This document shows, piece after piece, positions 48,828 through 58,069 of a stretch of DNA of 64,000 nt. Position 1 is the stretch's first letter. Every line of letters starts with the position of its first letter. The translations under genes were made by a program, and so were the position numbers. The DNA comes from Paenibacillus sp. 32352. Its GTDB lineage: Bacteria; Bacillota; Bacilli; Paenibacillales; NBRC-103111. A model generated the notes under the pieces. That model was not told where the DNA came from and searched no databases. It worked only from the letters and a program-made list of their open reading frames with translations. The stretch lies in contig NZ_MZNT01000016.1 in the NCBI RefSeq assembly GCF_002042965.1, positions 62,001 through 126,000 of the forward strand, written 5' to 3'.

Positions 48828-48863
48828 AATAAGCCGGTTCCCTGTAAGGGATTCCGGCTTATT
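48828..48863. terminator. Bidirectional terminator
   Basis: AATAAGCCGG (48828-48837) pairs with CCGGCTTATT (48854-48863), with a second CCCT/AGGG pairing in the loop. It lies between the convergent M16 peptidase and PBP2 genes. Confidence 0.75.
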
Positions 48864-48972
48864 CGACTTACTTTCAAATTCAAGGGGCCCTTGCAAAGCA
48901 GCTGAATCAGCCTCGAAGCCAAGGCTCCACTTCCGCGTTGTTTCCACACCTGGTGCTTGTCATGGAAGCGGC

Positions 48973-51012
48973 TTACCGCTTTTTCTCCTTGCTGCTCAGA
49001 CCGCCGATATATTGATCGTAGGCCTCGTAGATTTTGGCTGCGATCGGAGCGGCTCCGTACCGTCCGAACCTTCCTTCCGGAACGACGACGGCTACCGCAA
49101 GGACGGGATTATCGGCCGGAGCGAAGGAGATAAGCACCGCATTATCGACGGTTCCGCCGGGTACGGCCTGCGTGGACGTACCGGTCTTGCGCGCTACGGG
49201 GAACGGCAGATCCTCAATGCCCGCTGCGCCGCTCTTCATTCCTTTGATTACGATATCCCAGTAATTTTTAGGATAATTGACCTCGTTCAACAGGACGGGT
49301 TCAAATCCTTTGACAAGCTCGCCTTCCGCCGTTGTGATCTTATCGACGAATTGCGGCTGCATCCTCTTGCCCCGGTTAGCGAGCGTGGCGGCATATTGCG
49401 CCAGCTGCAGCGTAGTATACTTCTCGTTTTGCCCCCATGATGCATAGACCATGGCAGACTGCTTACTGCTCGTTTTGGCGTTTTGGAAAAAGTCGTTGGA
49501 CCCGGCAATTTCGTTGGGCAAATTACTTCCGGTTTTAACGCCCAGGCCGAACTCTGCCAGATGCTCCGCCCATACGTCGAGCACCTTGGATTTCTCGCCG
49601 CCGTACTTGTTCCAGAGCGGGATTCCTACCATAGCGGACATATAGGTATTGGACGAATTGATGATTGCGGTTGTCGGATTCAGCGCACCGTAGGCATGCC
49701 CGTCTGAATTTCGGATCGTGGCGTTATTGCCTACCCCGAAGGAGAAGGAGCCTGAATCGTTATAAGTGCTGTTAGGATTAATGACGCCTTCCTTCAGCCC
49801 GATCAGAATGGTCAAGGGCTTGATGACAGAACCCATGAAGACGAGCGAGGAAGGATGCTTATTACGCTCCTTTTCCGGAAAATCAGGATAGGACGTCGTA
49901 ATGGTGCCGTTATTGACGAACGGCATGATTTGGTTGTAAACCTCATTGCTGCTAATGCCGCCGGTCCACAGATTCGTGTCGTAGTCCGGCATGCTTGCCA
50001 TGGCAACGACCCTGCCGGTCTGTACCTCCATGGCTACAGCGAACCCGGAGCGGGCATTCGGGGCATAGGCGAACTCCCCTGCGGCCGAGCGGTTTCGAAG
50101 GAAGCTAAGATGCTCGGTAATCGCCTTCTGGGTCGCAAGCTGAATGTCCTTATTAATGGTTAAGTATAAATTATGGCCTTTCTCTGGCTTAACGATTGTG
50201 GGGGGGCCTATAATTTTCTCGGCTGCATTGACCGGATAGGTCTTACTGCCTTTCTTCCCTCGCAGCTCCTCCTGATACATCAGCTCCAGGCCATCGAAGC
50301 CGACATCCTCGACATCCAGATACTCATCCGTCTTGCTCCTGTAGTAGGCCAGACCGGAGTCCGGATTTCGGGCGGCGTTGAACCGTTTCATATAGCCGAC
50401 CAATTGGGCTGCGATTCTCTGGCTGTCATACAATCGGACGCTGTCCTCCAGGATTTCGATGCCCCGCAGCTCATCCCGGTGCTCCAGCAAATAGGCGATT
50501 TCCTTATTGGATAAATCGGCCTTAATCCTTCTTGGGATGGAATAATAGCTCGGATCCTTGGTCTTGTTCTTATTCAAATCAAAGCCGACATCCATCAGCT
50601 TCAAGATATCGGCGGCAGAGAGCACCTTGGCATCCGGGTTGCCCTTCTCGGCGAAGATCTGCTCGAGTTTATAAGCGAGCTCTATGATTTCATCCTTGTT
50701 CGTGGCACGGCCCTCTACCCGGTAGTAGAGTGACTGCATGGACCGGGACTGGGCGATAGCATAACCCGTCTGGTCGTAGATCGTGCCGCGGATGGGGGCG
50801 ATCGGGCTTTCGCTGTGGGAAACCTTGTTCTCGATCTCTTTGAAATATTTTCCCTCTACAAACTGCAAAATGGCTAATCGAATAATCAGTACGCTAAACA
50901 GGGAAAACGTAACAAAAAAGAATAAATTCAACCGAATGGAAAAATGTCTCCGTTTCCGGATCTCCTGCTTCTCGGCCTGGTCCTCTTTATAACGAAAAAA
51001 GCCGCTGCCCAC
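48973..51012 (-). CDS. Penicillin-binding protein 2 (class B transpeptidase, MrdA/PbpA-like)
   Basis: About 679 residues. A cytoplasmic basic N-terminus and one membrane helix precede the PBP dimerisation domain (PIAPIRGTIYDQTG) and the transpeptidase domain. The catalytic motifs are SVIK (FMGSVIKPL), SSN (INSSNTYM) and KTG (VARKTGTS). It cross-links septal or lateral-wall peptidoglycan; the PBP2 arrangement suggests elongation or rod shape. The start is uncertain: GAGGAG favours a GTG at 51012, and the next ATG upstream is at 51036 without a clear site. It follows a 43-codon membrane protein gene by 34 bp. Confidence 0.9.
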   Translation of the reverse strand: MGSGFFRYKEDQAEKQEIRKRRHFSIRLNLFFFVTFSLFSVLIIRLAILQFVEGKYFKEIENKVSHSESPIAPIRGTIYDQTGYAIAQSRSMQSLYYRVEGRATNKDEIIELAYKLEQIFAEKGNPDAKVLSAADILKLMDVGFDLNKNKTKDPSYYSIPRRIKADLSNKEIAYLLEHRDELRGIEILEDSVRLYDSQRIAAQLVGYMKRFNAARNPDSGLAYYRSKTDEYLDVEDVGFDGLELMYQEELRGKKGSKTYPVNAAEKIIGPPTIVKPEKGHNLYLTINKDIQLATQKAITEHLSFLRNRSAAGEFAYAPNARSGFAVAMEVQTGRVVAMASMPDYDTNLWTGGISSNEVYNQIMPFVNNGTITTSYPDFPEKERNKHPSSLVFMGSVIKPLTILIGLKEGVINPNSTYNDSGSFSFGVGNNATIRNSDGHAYGALNPTTAIINSSNTYMSAMVGIPLWNKYGGEKSKVLDVWAEHLAEFGLGVKTGSNLPNEIAGSNDFFQNAKTSSKQSAMVYASWGQNEKYTTLQLAQYAATLANRGKRMQPQFVDKITTAEGELVKGFEPVLLNEVNYPKNYWDIVIKGMKSGAAGIEDLPFPVARKTGTSTQAVPGGTVDNAVLISFAPADNPVLAVAVVVPEGRFGRYGAAPIAAKIYEAYDQYIGGLSSKEKKR

Positions 51013-51046
51013 TTGTCTTTCACTCCTCAGACCCATGTCCCGTAAA

Positions 51047-51178
51047 TTATTGCTGCGCAAACCAAATGATGGCTATCCATAGCACGACGGCCGCCAGAAA
51101 TCCCATCATTCCGCAGACGGAAGCCCAGCGCCAATCGAACCTGCGATTTGTTTTATCCTGTAATAGACGTGTATCCAT
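51047..51178 (-). CDS. Small single-span membrane protein upstream of PBP2
   Basis: A 43-residue protein from the ATG at 51178 (AAAGGAG 8 nt upstream): a basic N-terminal third (DTRLLQDKTNRRFDWRW) and one helix (about 22-40, GMMGFLAAVVLWIAIIWFAQ). It is probably co-transcribed with and translated just before the PBP2 gene, so a role as a small divisome or elongasome partner is conceivable. No family recognised. Confidence 0.65.
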   Translation of the reverse strand: MDTRLLQDKTNRRFDWRWASVCGMMGFLAAVVLWIAIIWFAQQ

Positions 51179-51420
51179 CCCGCATTCTCCTTTACAACCA
51201 TAGTTTACCATGCCGCAAGGCTGCTGTGTTGAGTGGTTTACCACAACAATGAAAATTTTTTGGGCGTTATGGACATAAGAAAACGGGCTAGCGGACGTCT
51301 GTCTATATGACGAAGCGCTCGAAGGAAAAGTTACGGGTTATCCCCATTAGAAGAAAATATTTCCGATAAAGGGAACCTTCCTCCTGTTGGTTCGTCCAAT
51401 TGTGTGTGAGGTGAACAGGG

Positions 51421-51963
51421 GTGGCCTTTGAATATTTAAAATCACTTTCCGGCGGGATGGACAAAAATGTCATTCTGGAAGACATCATGCTCGCTTACGG
51501 GGACGATGTGTGGAATTACGCATTTTTCATGACACGAAATAAAGAGCTTGCCGACGATATCACACAGGAGGTATTCGTAAGGGTGTATGAACGGCTGTAC
51601 TCCTACCGGGGAGAGGCCTCGGTGAAAACATGGCTGCTTACCATTACGCGCAATTTGGTGAAGGACCATTGGCGCTCCTCCTGGATTCGCAGGGTCATCC
51701 CGTTTGGTCTTCAGACCAGGGAAGGCAGCAGTCCTTCGGCCGAGACGGAGGCCATGGGGCTTATGGTGGAGGAGGAGGTATGGCAGGTCGTACTGGAGCT
51801 GCCCCGCAAGCTGCGGGAGGTGCTGCTGCTTCATGCGCATCATCAGCTGACTCATGCCGAAATAGCCGGATTATTGTCTTTGTCGGAGGGAACGGTCAAA
51901 TCAAGATTGTATCGGGCGAGGGCCAAAGTAAGCGGTTTGTTGAACAAGGAGGGCAAGCCATGA
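51421..51963 (+). CDS. ECF-type RNA polymerase sigma factor
   Basis: A 180-residue ECF sigma factor: region 2 (LAYGDDVWNYAFFMTRNKEL, DITQEVFVRVYERLYSYRGE, VKTWLLTITRNLVKDHWR) and region 4 (LELPRKLREVLLLHAHHQLT, then EIAGLLSLSEGTVKSRLYRA). It starts with GTG (GAGGTGA upstream). It overlaps by 4 nt the next gene, whose cytoplasmic head is a likely anti-sigma domain. Its regulon is unknown, perhaps including its own operon. Confidence 0.92.
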   Translation: MAFEYLKSLSGGMDKNVILEDIMLAYGDDVWNYAFFMTRNKELADDITQEVFVRVYERLYSYRGEASVKTWLLTITRNLVKDHWRSSWIRRVIPFGLQTREGSSPSAETEAMGLMVEEEVWQVVLELPRKLREVLLLHAHHQLTHAEIAGLLSLSEGTVKSRLYRARAKVSGLLNKEGKP

Positions 51964-53504
51964 AGCAGATGGAACCGGAGCAATGGGAGAAGCGGCTCGC
52001 GGGATCGCCGTTACGGCCAGGCGAGGGGGGCTTTTCCAAAGATTTGATGAGGAAGATAAAGGAGCGTGTCGAAGTGGAGGGAAATCCAAGAAGCCGGCGC
52101 TGGCTTAAGCTGAGTCCGGTGCTGTTAGCTTGTGTGCTGTTAGCCTTTGCGTTTACCAGGCAGGAGGAGCTCGGGGGCTTGCTCGGGCAGCTGTCGAAGC
52201 CGGCCAGTCCTGCGGTGCTGTCACCGATGGATCAAGAAAAGGAGCTGACGCTGAAGGTCGCATATTTTCATGAAAATACGTTTTCAATGCGCTACGGCAA
52301 GGCCTACACCATCCGTTATCCGAACGTGGAGGTCAAGATCGTTCCTGTCGACACGAGCGGGTGGGGACAGGCTGATTATAAGGAGAAGATGGTCCAGCTG
52401 ATCGATAAGGAAAACCCGGATGTGCTGTACTTGTCTCCCGACTTGTATAGCGAGCTTGCCAAGGAAGGCAGATTGTACCCGCTTGAGGCGGTCATGAAGC
52501 AGGATCATTATGATCTGCAAAATCTGTATTCGGGCGTAACCGATACGCTTCGAAGGCTTGGAGAAGGCAAGCTGTACGGATTGGCTCCGGAGTACGAAAT
52601 GAACGCCCTGTACTATAACAAAAGCTTATTCGACAAATACGGGGTCCCGTATCCAAAGGATAAAATGAGCTGGGAAGAGGTGCTGCAGCTGGCGGCGCGG
52701 TTCCCCGCAGACGGCACCGGAGAGAACCGGATTTACGGTCTGATGCCGTCCTATTACAGCAACGCTTCAGAGCTTGCTATGCAAATCGGGAAGACGAACG
52801 GCATAAGCCTGATCGGTTCGGACGGAACACAGGCTACGGTGAACACGGACGCTTGGAAAAAGGTATGGGGAATGGCGATTGACGGTTTTCAGAAAGGGTA
52901 TGTCTACAAACGGGAGCCGTCGCCCCAGCGCAATATGATGATGGATGAGGTATACAAAAGAAATCCCTTCATTTCGGGTAAAGCAGCGATGGCTGTCTAT
53001 GGGTTCTCGCTTAGTAATGATTTGAAGCAGGCTGCCAGCAGATACAACATGCCTTCCTTTCCATGGGATATTGTAAGTGAGCCTGTTCATCCGGCCCATC
53101 CGGATGAGACGTCCTCCCTGTTTATCGGATCGGTGTTCGCGATCAATGCCAAGTCGGAGCATCTGCGGCCCGCCTGGGAGATGCTGAAGCTGATCAACAG
53201 TCTGGAAATCGCCAAGAAGCTGGATAAATCCTATGGCGGCGGTCTATCGGTCCATTTAAAGGCTTTAAAGCCTGACGAGGAGCATAATTACGCTCCGTTC
53301 TACAGCATGAAGCCTGCCGAGCTGCCGGATTCCTCGGTGCATCCCCGTCTGCTCCGCAAGTTCAATGAGGCCTTCGCCCCGGCGGCCGCACAAAGAACCG
53401 GTTCCGTCGTCGAGGGTAAGGAGAGGCTGGACGATATGCTTAAACAGCTGCAGGAAGACGCGCAAAAGGCGCTGTTCAACGCCCTGATAGACAGCCGGAA
53501 TTAA
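51960..53504 (+). CDS. Membrane-anchored solute-binding protein with putative anti-sigma head
   Basis: A 514-residue protein. Residues 1-48 are cytoplasmic and charged (EPEQWEKRLAGSPLRPGEGG), 49-66 a membrane helix (LSPVLLACVLLAFAF), and the remaining roughly 440 residues an extracellular type-1 solute-binding-protein fold (LTLKVAYFHENTFSMRYGKA, LAKEGRLYPLEAVMKQDHYD, YNKSLFDKYGVPYPKDKMSW). There is no lipobox. The coupling by ATGA overlap to an ECF sigma gene suggests the short head binds the sigma while the outer domain senses a ligand. No permease is nearby. This would be an SBP-based anti-sigma sensor; the arrangement is inferred. Confidence 0.75.
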   Translation: MKQMEPEQWEKRLAGSPLRPGEGGFSKDLMRKIKERVEVEGNPRSRRWLKLSPVLLACVLLAFAFTRQEELGGLLGQLSKPASPAVLSPMDQEKELTLKVAYFHENTFSMRYGKAYTIRYPNVEVKIVPVDTSGWGQADYKEKMVQLIDKENPDVLYLSPDLYSELAKEGRLYPLEAVMKQDHYDLQNLYSGVTDTLRRLGEGKLYGLAPEYEMNALYYNKSLFDKYGVPYPKDKMSWEEVLQLAARFPADGTGENRIYGLMPSYYSNASELAMQIGKTNGISLIGSDGTQATVNTDAWKKVWGMAIDGFQKGYVYKREPSPQRNMMMDEVYKRNPFISGKAAMAVYGFSLSNDLKQAASRYNMPSFPWDIVSEPVHPAHPDETSSLFIGSVFAINAKSEHLRPAWEMLKLINSLEIAKKLDKSYGGGLSVHLKALKPDEEHNYAPFYSMKPAELPDSSVHPRLLRKFNEAFAPAAAQRTGSVVEGKERLDDMLKQLQEDAQKALFNALIDSRN

Positions 53505-53528
53505 TGGATGGAAAGAGAGAGGATAGGG

Positions 53529-54938
53529 ATGAGCATTCGAAAAAATGGCCGCATACCTGCCAAATGGGGAAGGAAACGGTACGGGTTCTCCATGCTTGCG
53601 CTTGCATTGGCGGCCTCCGCTATGCTTCTTTTGAGCGGATGCGACAAAGCAGAGGAGACTCCGGCTGGCCCAATCAAAGGCACCCTTCGGATTGCTATGG
53701 GCAACGAGGATCAATTCCAGTACGAGTACGCGGACTATTTTATAGCTAAATTTCCTGAGCTGGATGTGAAGATCGTTCCTACGCAGGATCTGTATGGCAC
53801 AAACTATGTGAAGGACTATATGAAGAATTATTTGAAGCTGATAGATGAGCAGAAGCCGGACCTTCTCATTACCAACTCGTATGATTACGGGAAGCTTGTT
53901 CAGGAGGGGAAGTTGTACGACTTGTCCCCTCTGATTGCCAAGGACCAGTTCGACGTGGGGAATCTGCTTCCGGCGGCCGTCGATTTCCTGAAGATGAAAG
54001 GGGACGGGAAGCTGTACGGCTTGTCGCCGAGCTTCACCAGCTCAGTGCTATTTTATAATAAGGATCTGTTCGACAAGTATCGGATCCCTTATCCGAAGGA
54101 TTCGATGACGTGGGAGGAAATGATTCGTCTGGCACAGCGGTTTCCGGCGGAAGGGGGCAAGGACGAACGGATTTACGGCTTCCATATGGGATACATGAGG
54201 TCGCCTCTGAGTCTGGTTACCTATATCGGCCAGGCGGAGGGACTCGCATATACCGATCCAACGGGGAGTAAGGCGATGCTGGATACAGATTCGTGGAGAA
54301 ACATCTACCGGATGGTCATCGACGGCTACAAGAGCGGGGTGTTTCAGTGGAGCTTTATGCCGGATAAGCGCATGTACGATAAGGAGGATGTGGAGCGGGA
54401 GGATATGTTCAGTGCCGGCCGGGCCGCCATGACGATCAGCAATCTGGGGCAGATCAACGGTCTGAAGCAGAGGGGGGCGACCTTTGCCTGGGAGATGACG
54501 AGTGCCCCTTCGTCCAATCCGGGACATAGCAGCAATCCGAATTTTTCAGTCTACCCGATTTACAGCATCAACGCCCAAGCCGAGAATACAGCCGCCGCAT
54601 GGGAAGTGGTCAAATATTTTAACGGGCGCGAGGCTGCCAAGATCGAAGCCAAGACATCGATGGATCTGCCGGTGCGCAAGGAATTCGCCAAGGAGATCGA
54701 CGGTCACAGCCTGGAGCCGTTCTATAACGTGAAATATAACGAAAATGTACAATCCGGTTACAATGACAGCATCCCGGTCTCTTTCACCGAGCAGCTTCAG
54801 GTGATTATGGAGAAGCAGATGCAAGCGATGCTTCAGGACGGGGTATCCGTGGAAGCGGGACTGAAGCAGCTGCAGGAGGAAGGGCAAATGGCGTTGGATA
54901 AAGCGCGCGCAGAGGAAAAGGCAAGGACAGGGAATTAA
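53529..54938 (+). CDS. Solute-binding lipoprotein paired with ECF sigma module
   Basis: About 469 residues from the ATG at 53529. Signal peptide with lipobox ending at Cys38 (AMLLLSGCDKAEE). The mature part is homologous throughout to the SBP domain encoded just upstream (YGKLVQEGKLYDLSPLIAKD, YNKDLFDKYRIPYPKDSMTW). It is extracellular and lipid-anchored. It has no cognate ABC permeases here; ligand presentation to the membrane sensor, or a decoy or co-receptor role, is inferred from position and similarity. Confidence 0.82.
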   Translation: MSIRKNGRIPAKWGRKRYGFSMLALALAASAMLLLSGCDKAEETPAGPIKGTLRIAMGNEDQFQYEYADYFIAKFPELDVKIVPTQDLYGTNYVKDYMKNYLKLIDEQKPDLLITNSYDYGKLVQEGKLYDLSPLIAKDQFDVGNLLPAAVDFLKMKGDGKLYGLSPSFTSSVLFYNKDLFDKYRIPYPKDSMTWEEMIRLAQRFPAEGGKDERIYGFHMGYMRSPLSLVTYIGQAEGLAYTDPTGSKAMLDTDSWRNIYRMVIDGYKSGVFQWSFMPDKRMYDKEDVEREDMFSAGRAAMTISNLGQINGLKQRGATFAWEMTSAPSSNPGHSSNPNFSVYPIYSINAQAENTAAAWEVVKYFNGREAAKIEAKTSMDLPVRKEFAKEIDGHSLEPFYNVKYNENVQSGYNDSIPVSFTEQLQVIMEKQMQAMLQDGVSVEAGLKQLQEEGQMALDKARAEEKARTGN

Positions 54939-54956
54939 ATCGCAGCGGATCAAGTG

Positions 54957-55021
54957 TTGAATTTGTAAAAAGATTCCTGTTACAATATATGGAATTGCAC
55001 TCATTTTTTATTGTAACAGGA
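54957..55021 (+). promoter_or_regulatory. Promoter with 12-bp inverted repeat
   Basis: TTGAAT (54957-54962), 18 nt, TACAAT (54981-54986) is a good sigma-A-type promoter. TCCTGTTACAAT (54975-54986), which covers the -10, and ATTGTAACAGGA (55010-55021) form a perfect 12-bp inverted repeat; the right arm runs into the ribosome site AGGAG. It acts either as an operator at DNA level or, if transcription starts further upstream, as a hairpin masking the ribosome site. Confidence 0.6.
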
Positions 55022-55026
55022 GTTGA

Positions 55027-56943
55027 ATGTTTCAGGTGAAACGGTTCCGTATGTGGATAGGCGCGATGATCTTAGTAGCGATGATTGGGGGGATATTGCA
55101 ATGGGACGCATGGAAGAGCCGCAGCGCCGGGATAGGTCCGCAGCAGCCTTTGAAGAAGGTGGAATCGGCTGCGCAGATTAAGGAGAGCTATGATACGATC
55201 GTCGTGGGAACCGATCCGGAAGGCATTGCCGCAGCCGTCTCGGCAGCGCGTAATGGACTAAAGGTGCTCCTGGTCGACGGGAAGGACCGTGACATCCTGG
55301 GGGGACTCATGACCCTCGGCTGGCTGAATACGCTCGATTTGAACTACGCTCCCGGGCAGCCGGCGGCTTCGGGTAAACACAACTTTTTGAATAAGGGCAT
55401 TTTTCAGGAATGGTATGACCAGATCGAAGGAACCTCGTTCGACACGCATACGGCGGCCAATGTGTTTTATAAGATGGTAAGCGGCGAGCCGAACATCGAC
55501 CTTCTAATGAAGGCGAGGGAAATCAAGCCTCTGGTCCAGGCCAGCAAGGCAGGAAACGCTGTAATCGGCTTGCGTATTGTAAGTGCTGATCAGACCGAGC
55601 ATTCGGTCTATGCCAAGACGGTGATCGACGCTACGCAGGATGGGGATATCGCCGCCATGGCAGGCGCGCCGTTCACGATGGGACGTGAGGATATCGGCGA
55701 TGCCTCCTCCCAAATGGCTGTGACGCTCGTGTTCAAGCTTGGCGGAGTTACGCCCAAGGTGTGGGACTCGTTCGGCAAGCATCCTCATACGGGAAGCGAT
55801 AAGATGAGCGCCTGGGGCTTTCCCGAAATGAAGGACTATGTGTCCACGAACAAAGAGCGGGTGCGCATGAGAGGGCTGAATATAGGCAGGCAGAACGATA
55901 ATACCGTCCTGATCAATGCGATGCAAATCTTCGATGTCGACCCGTTGAATCCGGAATCGGTACGTGAAGGGATGGAGATCGGGAGGAAAGAAGCCGAGCA
56001 TATCGTTACCTATATGAAAAACAACTTCAGCGAGTTCAAGCGGGTGGAGCTGCTAGGAACGGCGCCTGAGCTGTATGTCAGGGAAACGAGGCATCTGCAA
56101 GGGGAATACCGCTTGACGATGACCGACTTGATGGAGAACAGGGATCATTGGGATGCTATAGCTTACGGCTCCTACGAAGCGGATATTCAGAGCACGAACT
56201 ATAAGGATCCCGGCTCGGTCATGATGAAGCCGAAGCAGTATGGCGTACCGTTCCGTTGTCTGGTGCCGTTAAAGGTGGACGGATTGCTAGTCGTAGGGAG
56301 AGCGGCGAGCTTCGATTCTCTGCCTCATGGAAGCGCTCGCGTCATTCCGCTCGGAATGGCGACGGGAGAAGCGGCCGGGGCGGCAGCCAAAATAGCGCTT
56401 GACCGGGGAGTGACGTTCCGGCAGCTATCCCAATCGAAGGACGGCATAGCGGAGCTGAGGGACAAGCTGATGCAGCAAAACGTAGAGCTGTCGTTGTATC
56501 CATTCGACAAACCCGCCTATATGAAGCATAAAGCATTCCCGGGTCTGAAAGCCGCCGTCAGCATGGCGGTTACGATAGGCGGCTATGATAATATGAATTG
56601 GGATTTGGACGGCAAGTCCAATCCGCAGCGGTTTGTCTCCCATATGGCCAATGTACGTAAAGTACATCCGGCGCCGTTCCAGGGCGATGCTGGCTTATCC
56701 ATCCGGCACATGCCAACCCCCGCGAAGCAGCCTTTGACGCTGGATCAGGCGGCTCTGACCCTGGCTATGGCGGCGGGTCTCAAGAGCACGAGGGAAGAGG
56801 CCGTAGCGGAGCTGGTGCAGCGCGGATGGCTGAAGAATGATACGATCAAGCAAATTTCGGACCCGTTGCAGCTTACGAATGGTGACAGCTATATGCTGAT
56901 CCGCGATTTTGTGGAGAGTACGGCCGGAGTTAAGTATGAGTAA
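55027..56943 (+). CDS. Membrane-anchored FAD-dependent oxidoreductase
   Basis: A 638-residue protein. An N-terminal signal-anchor (about 8-26) precedes an FAD_oxidored-type flavoprotein domain. The dinucleotide motif is unusual (TIVVGTDPEGIAAAVSAARN, with an Asp-Pro inside the glycine loop). Then come TVIDATQDGDIAAMAGA, ELYVRETRHLQGEYRLT and a C-terminal FAD contact region (VDGLLVVGRAASFDSLPHGS, ARVIPLGMATGEAAGAAA). The last 120 residues are a separate helical part. Export without a Tat (RR) motif is odd for a flavoprotein. The substrate is unknown. It lies just downstream of the SBP module but behind its own promoter. Confidence 0.78.
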   Translation: MFQVKRFRMWIGAMILVAMIGGILQWDAWKSRSAGIGPQQPLKKVESAAQIKESYDTIVVGTDPEGIAAAVSAARNGLKVLLVDGKDRDILGGLMTLGWLNTLDLNYAPGQPAASGKHNFLNKGIFQEWYDQIEGTSFDTHTAANVFYKMVSGEPNIDLLMKAREIKPLVQASKAGNAVIGLRIVSADQTEHSVYAKTVIDATQDGDIAAMAGAPFTMGREDIGDASSQMAVTLVFKLGGVTPKVWDSFGKHPHTGSDKMSAWGFPEMKDYVSTNKERVRMRGLNIGRQNDNTVLINAMQIFDVDPLNPESVREGMEIGRKEAEHIVTYMKNNFSEFKRVELLGTAPELYVRETRHLQGEYRLTMTDLMENRDHWDAIAYGSYEADIQSTNYKDPGSVMMKPKQYGVPFRCLVPLKVDGLLVVGRAASFDSLPHGSARVIPLGMATGEAAGAAAKIALDRGVTFRQLSQSKDGIAELRDKLMQQNVELSLYPFDKPAYMKHKAFPGLKAAVSMAVTIGGYDNMNWDLDGKSNPQRFVSHMANVRKVHPAPFQGDAGLSIRHMPTPAKQPLTLDQAALTLAMAAGLKSTREEAVAELVQRGWLKNDTIKQISDPLQLTNGDSYMLIRDFVESTAGVKYE

Positions 56944-56975
56944 AGTAGAGAGGGCTGTGGAGTTCTACCTAGCGT

Positions 56976-56996
56976 AGAGCCTCATGGCTTTTTTTA
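56976..56996 (+). terminator. Small terminator hairpin
   Basis: GAGCC-tcat-GGCTT followed by TTTTTT about 35 bp after the FAD oxidoreductase stop. A short stem but a clear T-run. Confidence 0.5.
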
Positions 56997-57154
56997 TGTC
57001 TGAATCAAGCCTCCTATCGGATGCAGGAAGGCAGTTCTTATTTTCAGATACACCTGCGTGAAAAATTTTTTTGGACTCACCCTCCAAAAGCGGGGGGCTT
57101 TTACCGAATTCTACTAACAGCTACCTCAACCTACATCCTTGGAGGGATTATTTC

Positions 57155-58012
57155 ATGAACAAAGTACTATTAGCGACAGCATCCGGTGTATTGGCTACCA
57201 GTCTCTTTGCGGGAGCGGCCTTGGCGAAGTCCGACAACGGCAACGGTGCGGAGAAAAAAGCGGAGAATGTAATCCAAACTCAGACTTCGGCGGAAACGAA
57301 AGCAAGCAACAAGAAAGCGGATTCCGGGGCTTCCGTTACGGACAGCACTTACAACGCCAACGGCCATCAGGGATATAAGGGGCTATTGAATGCTATTGAC
57401 CATGTCCAGGATAAACCGGCAGGCGCGGTGATCGCCGAGCTGCTGCTGACGAAATACGAAAATAAACTGACGGATGAACAAAGAACAAAGCTGGAGGCTA
57501 TTCAAGCGAAGGATGAAGCATTATCCGCTGTGGCAGACTTGCTTGAGGAGCAGGGAAGCGTAAGCGATGCCGTCTATGTTCAGAAGGATGCCGTTCGGGC
57601 AAACGTCAAAAATATTCAAGCATATAAAAAGCTTGGCAAACTGTACGATAAGCTGGGCAAAAAAGGCGTCAAGCTCTATGTAAACGGGGAAGAGCCGTCG
57701 TTTGAAGTGGCTCCGTTTATTCGTGAAGGCAGCACGCTCGTTCCGTTCCGTGCTATTGCCGAAGCGCTGAAGGCGGATGTCGCTTGGAACGAAGAGGAAC
57801 GTTCCGTTACGGTAACGCGCGATGGAATTTCCGTGAAATTGTTTATCGGAAGCACAACTGCTTACGTTGACGGAAAAGAAGTCAAGCTTGAAGTTCCTGC
57901 GGAGATTGCGGACGGCAGCACCGTTGTGCCGGTACGATTTATTAGCGAAGCGTTAAAAGCTGCTGTTAACTGGGAGCCGGATACGACCTCCGTCATAATT
58001 AACGAAGAATAA
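57155..58012 (+). CDS. Surface protein with copper-amine-oxidase N-terminal-like domain
   Basis: About 285 residues from the ATG at 57155 (GGAGGG 8-10 nt upstream). Signal peptide (1-24, ending LFAGAALAKS); a variable linker; a helical region (about 65-165, AVIAELLLTKYENKLTDEQR). The C-terminal copper-amine-oxidase N-domain (PF07833-like) has repeated motifs (KLYVNGEEPSFEVAPFIREG, LVPFRAIAEALKADVAW, VVPVRFISEALKAAVNWEPD). This domain is a common wall-associated module in Paenibacillus. No catalytic part is present. Function unknown. Confidence 0.83.
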   Translation: MNKVLLATASGVLATSLFAGAALAKSDNGNGAEKKAENVIQTQTSAETKASNKKADSGASVTDSTYNANGHQGYKGLLNAIDHVQDKPAGAVIAELLLTKYENKLTDEQRTKLEAIQAKDEALSAVADLLEEQGSVSDAVYVQKDAVRANVKNIQAYKKLGKLYDKLGKKGVKLYVNGEEPSFEVAPFIREGSTLVPFRAIAEALKADVAWNEEERSVTVTRDGISVKLFIGSTTAYVDGKEVKLEVPAEIADGSTVVPVRFISEALKAAVNWEPDTTSVIINEE

Positions 58013-58032
58013 GGGCGCAAGCCGGAAGGAAA

Positions 58033-58069
58033 AGTCAGAGAGTGCATATAGCACTTTCTGGCTTTTTTT
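58033..58069 (+). terminator. Rho-independent terminator
   Basis: AGTCAGAGAGTGC (58033-58045) pairs with GCACTTTCTGGCT (58051-58063) with two mismatch or wobble positions, then T7. The gap 58070-58299 upstream of the araC-type gene shows no gene. Confidence 0.85.
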
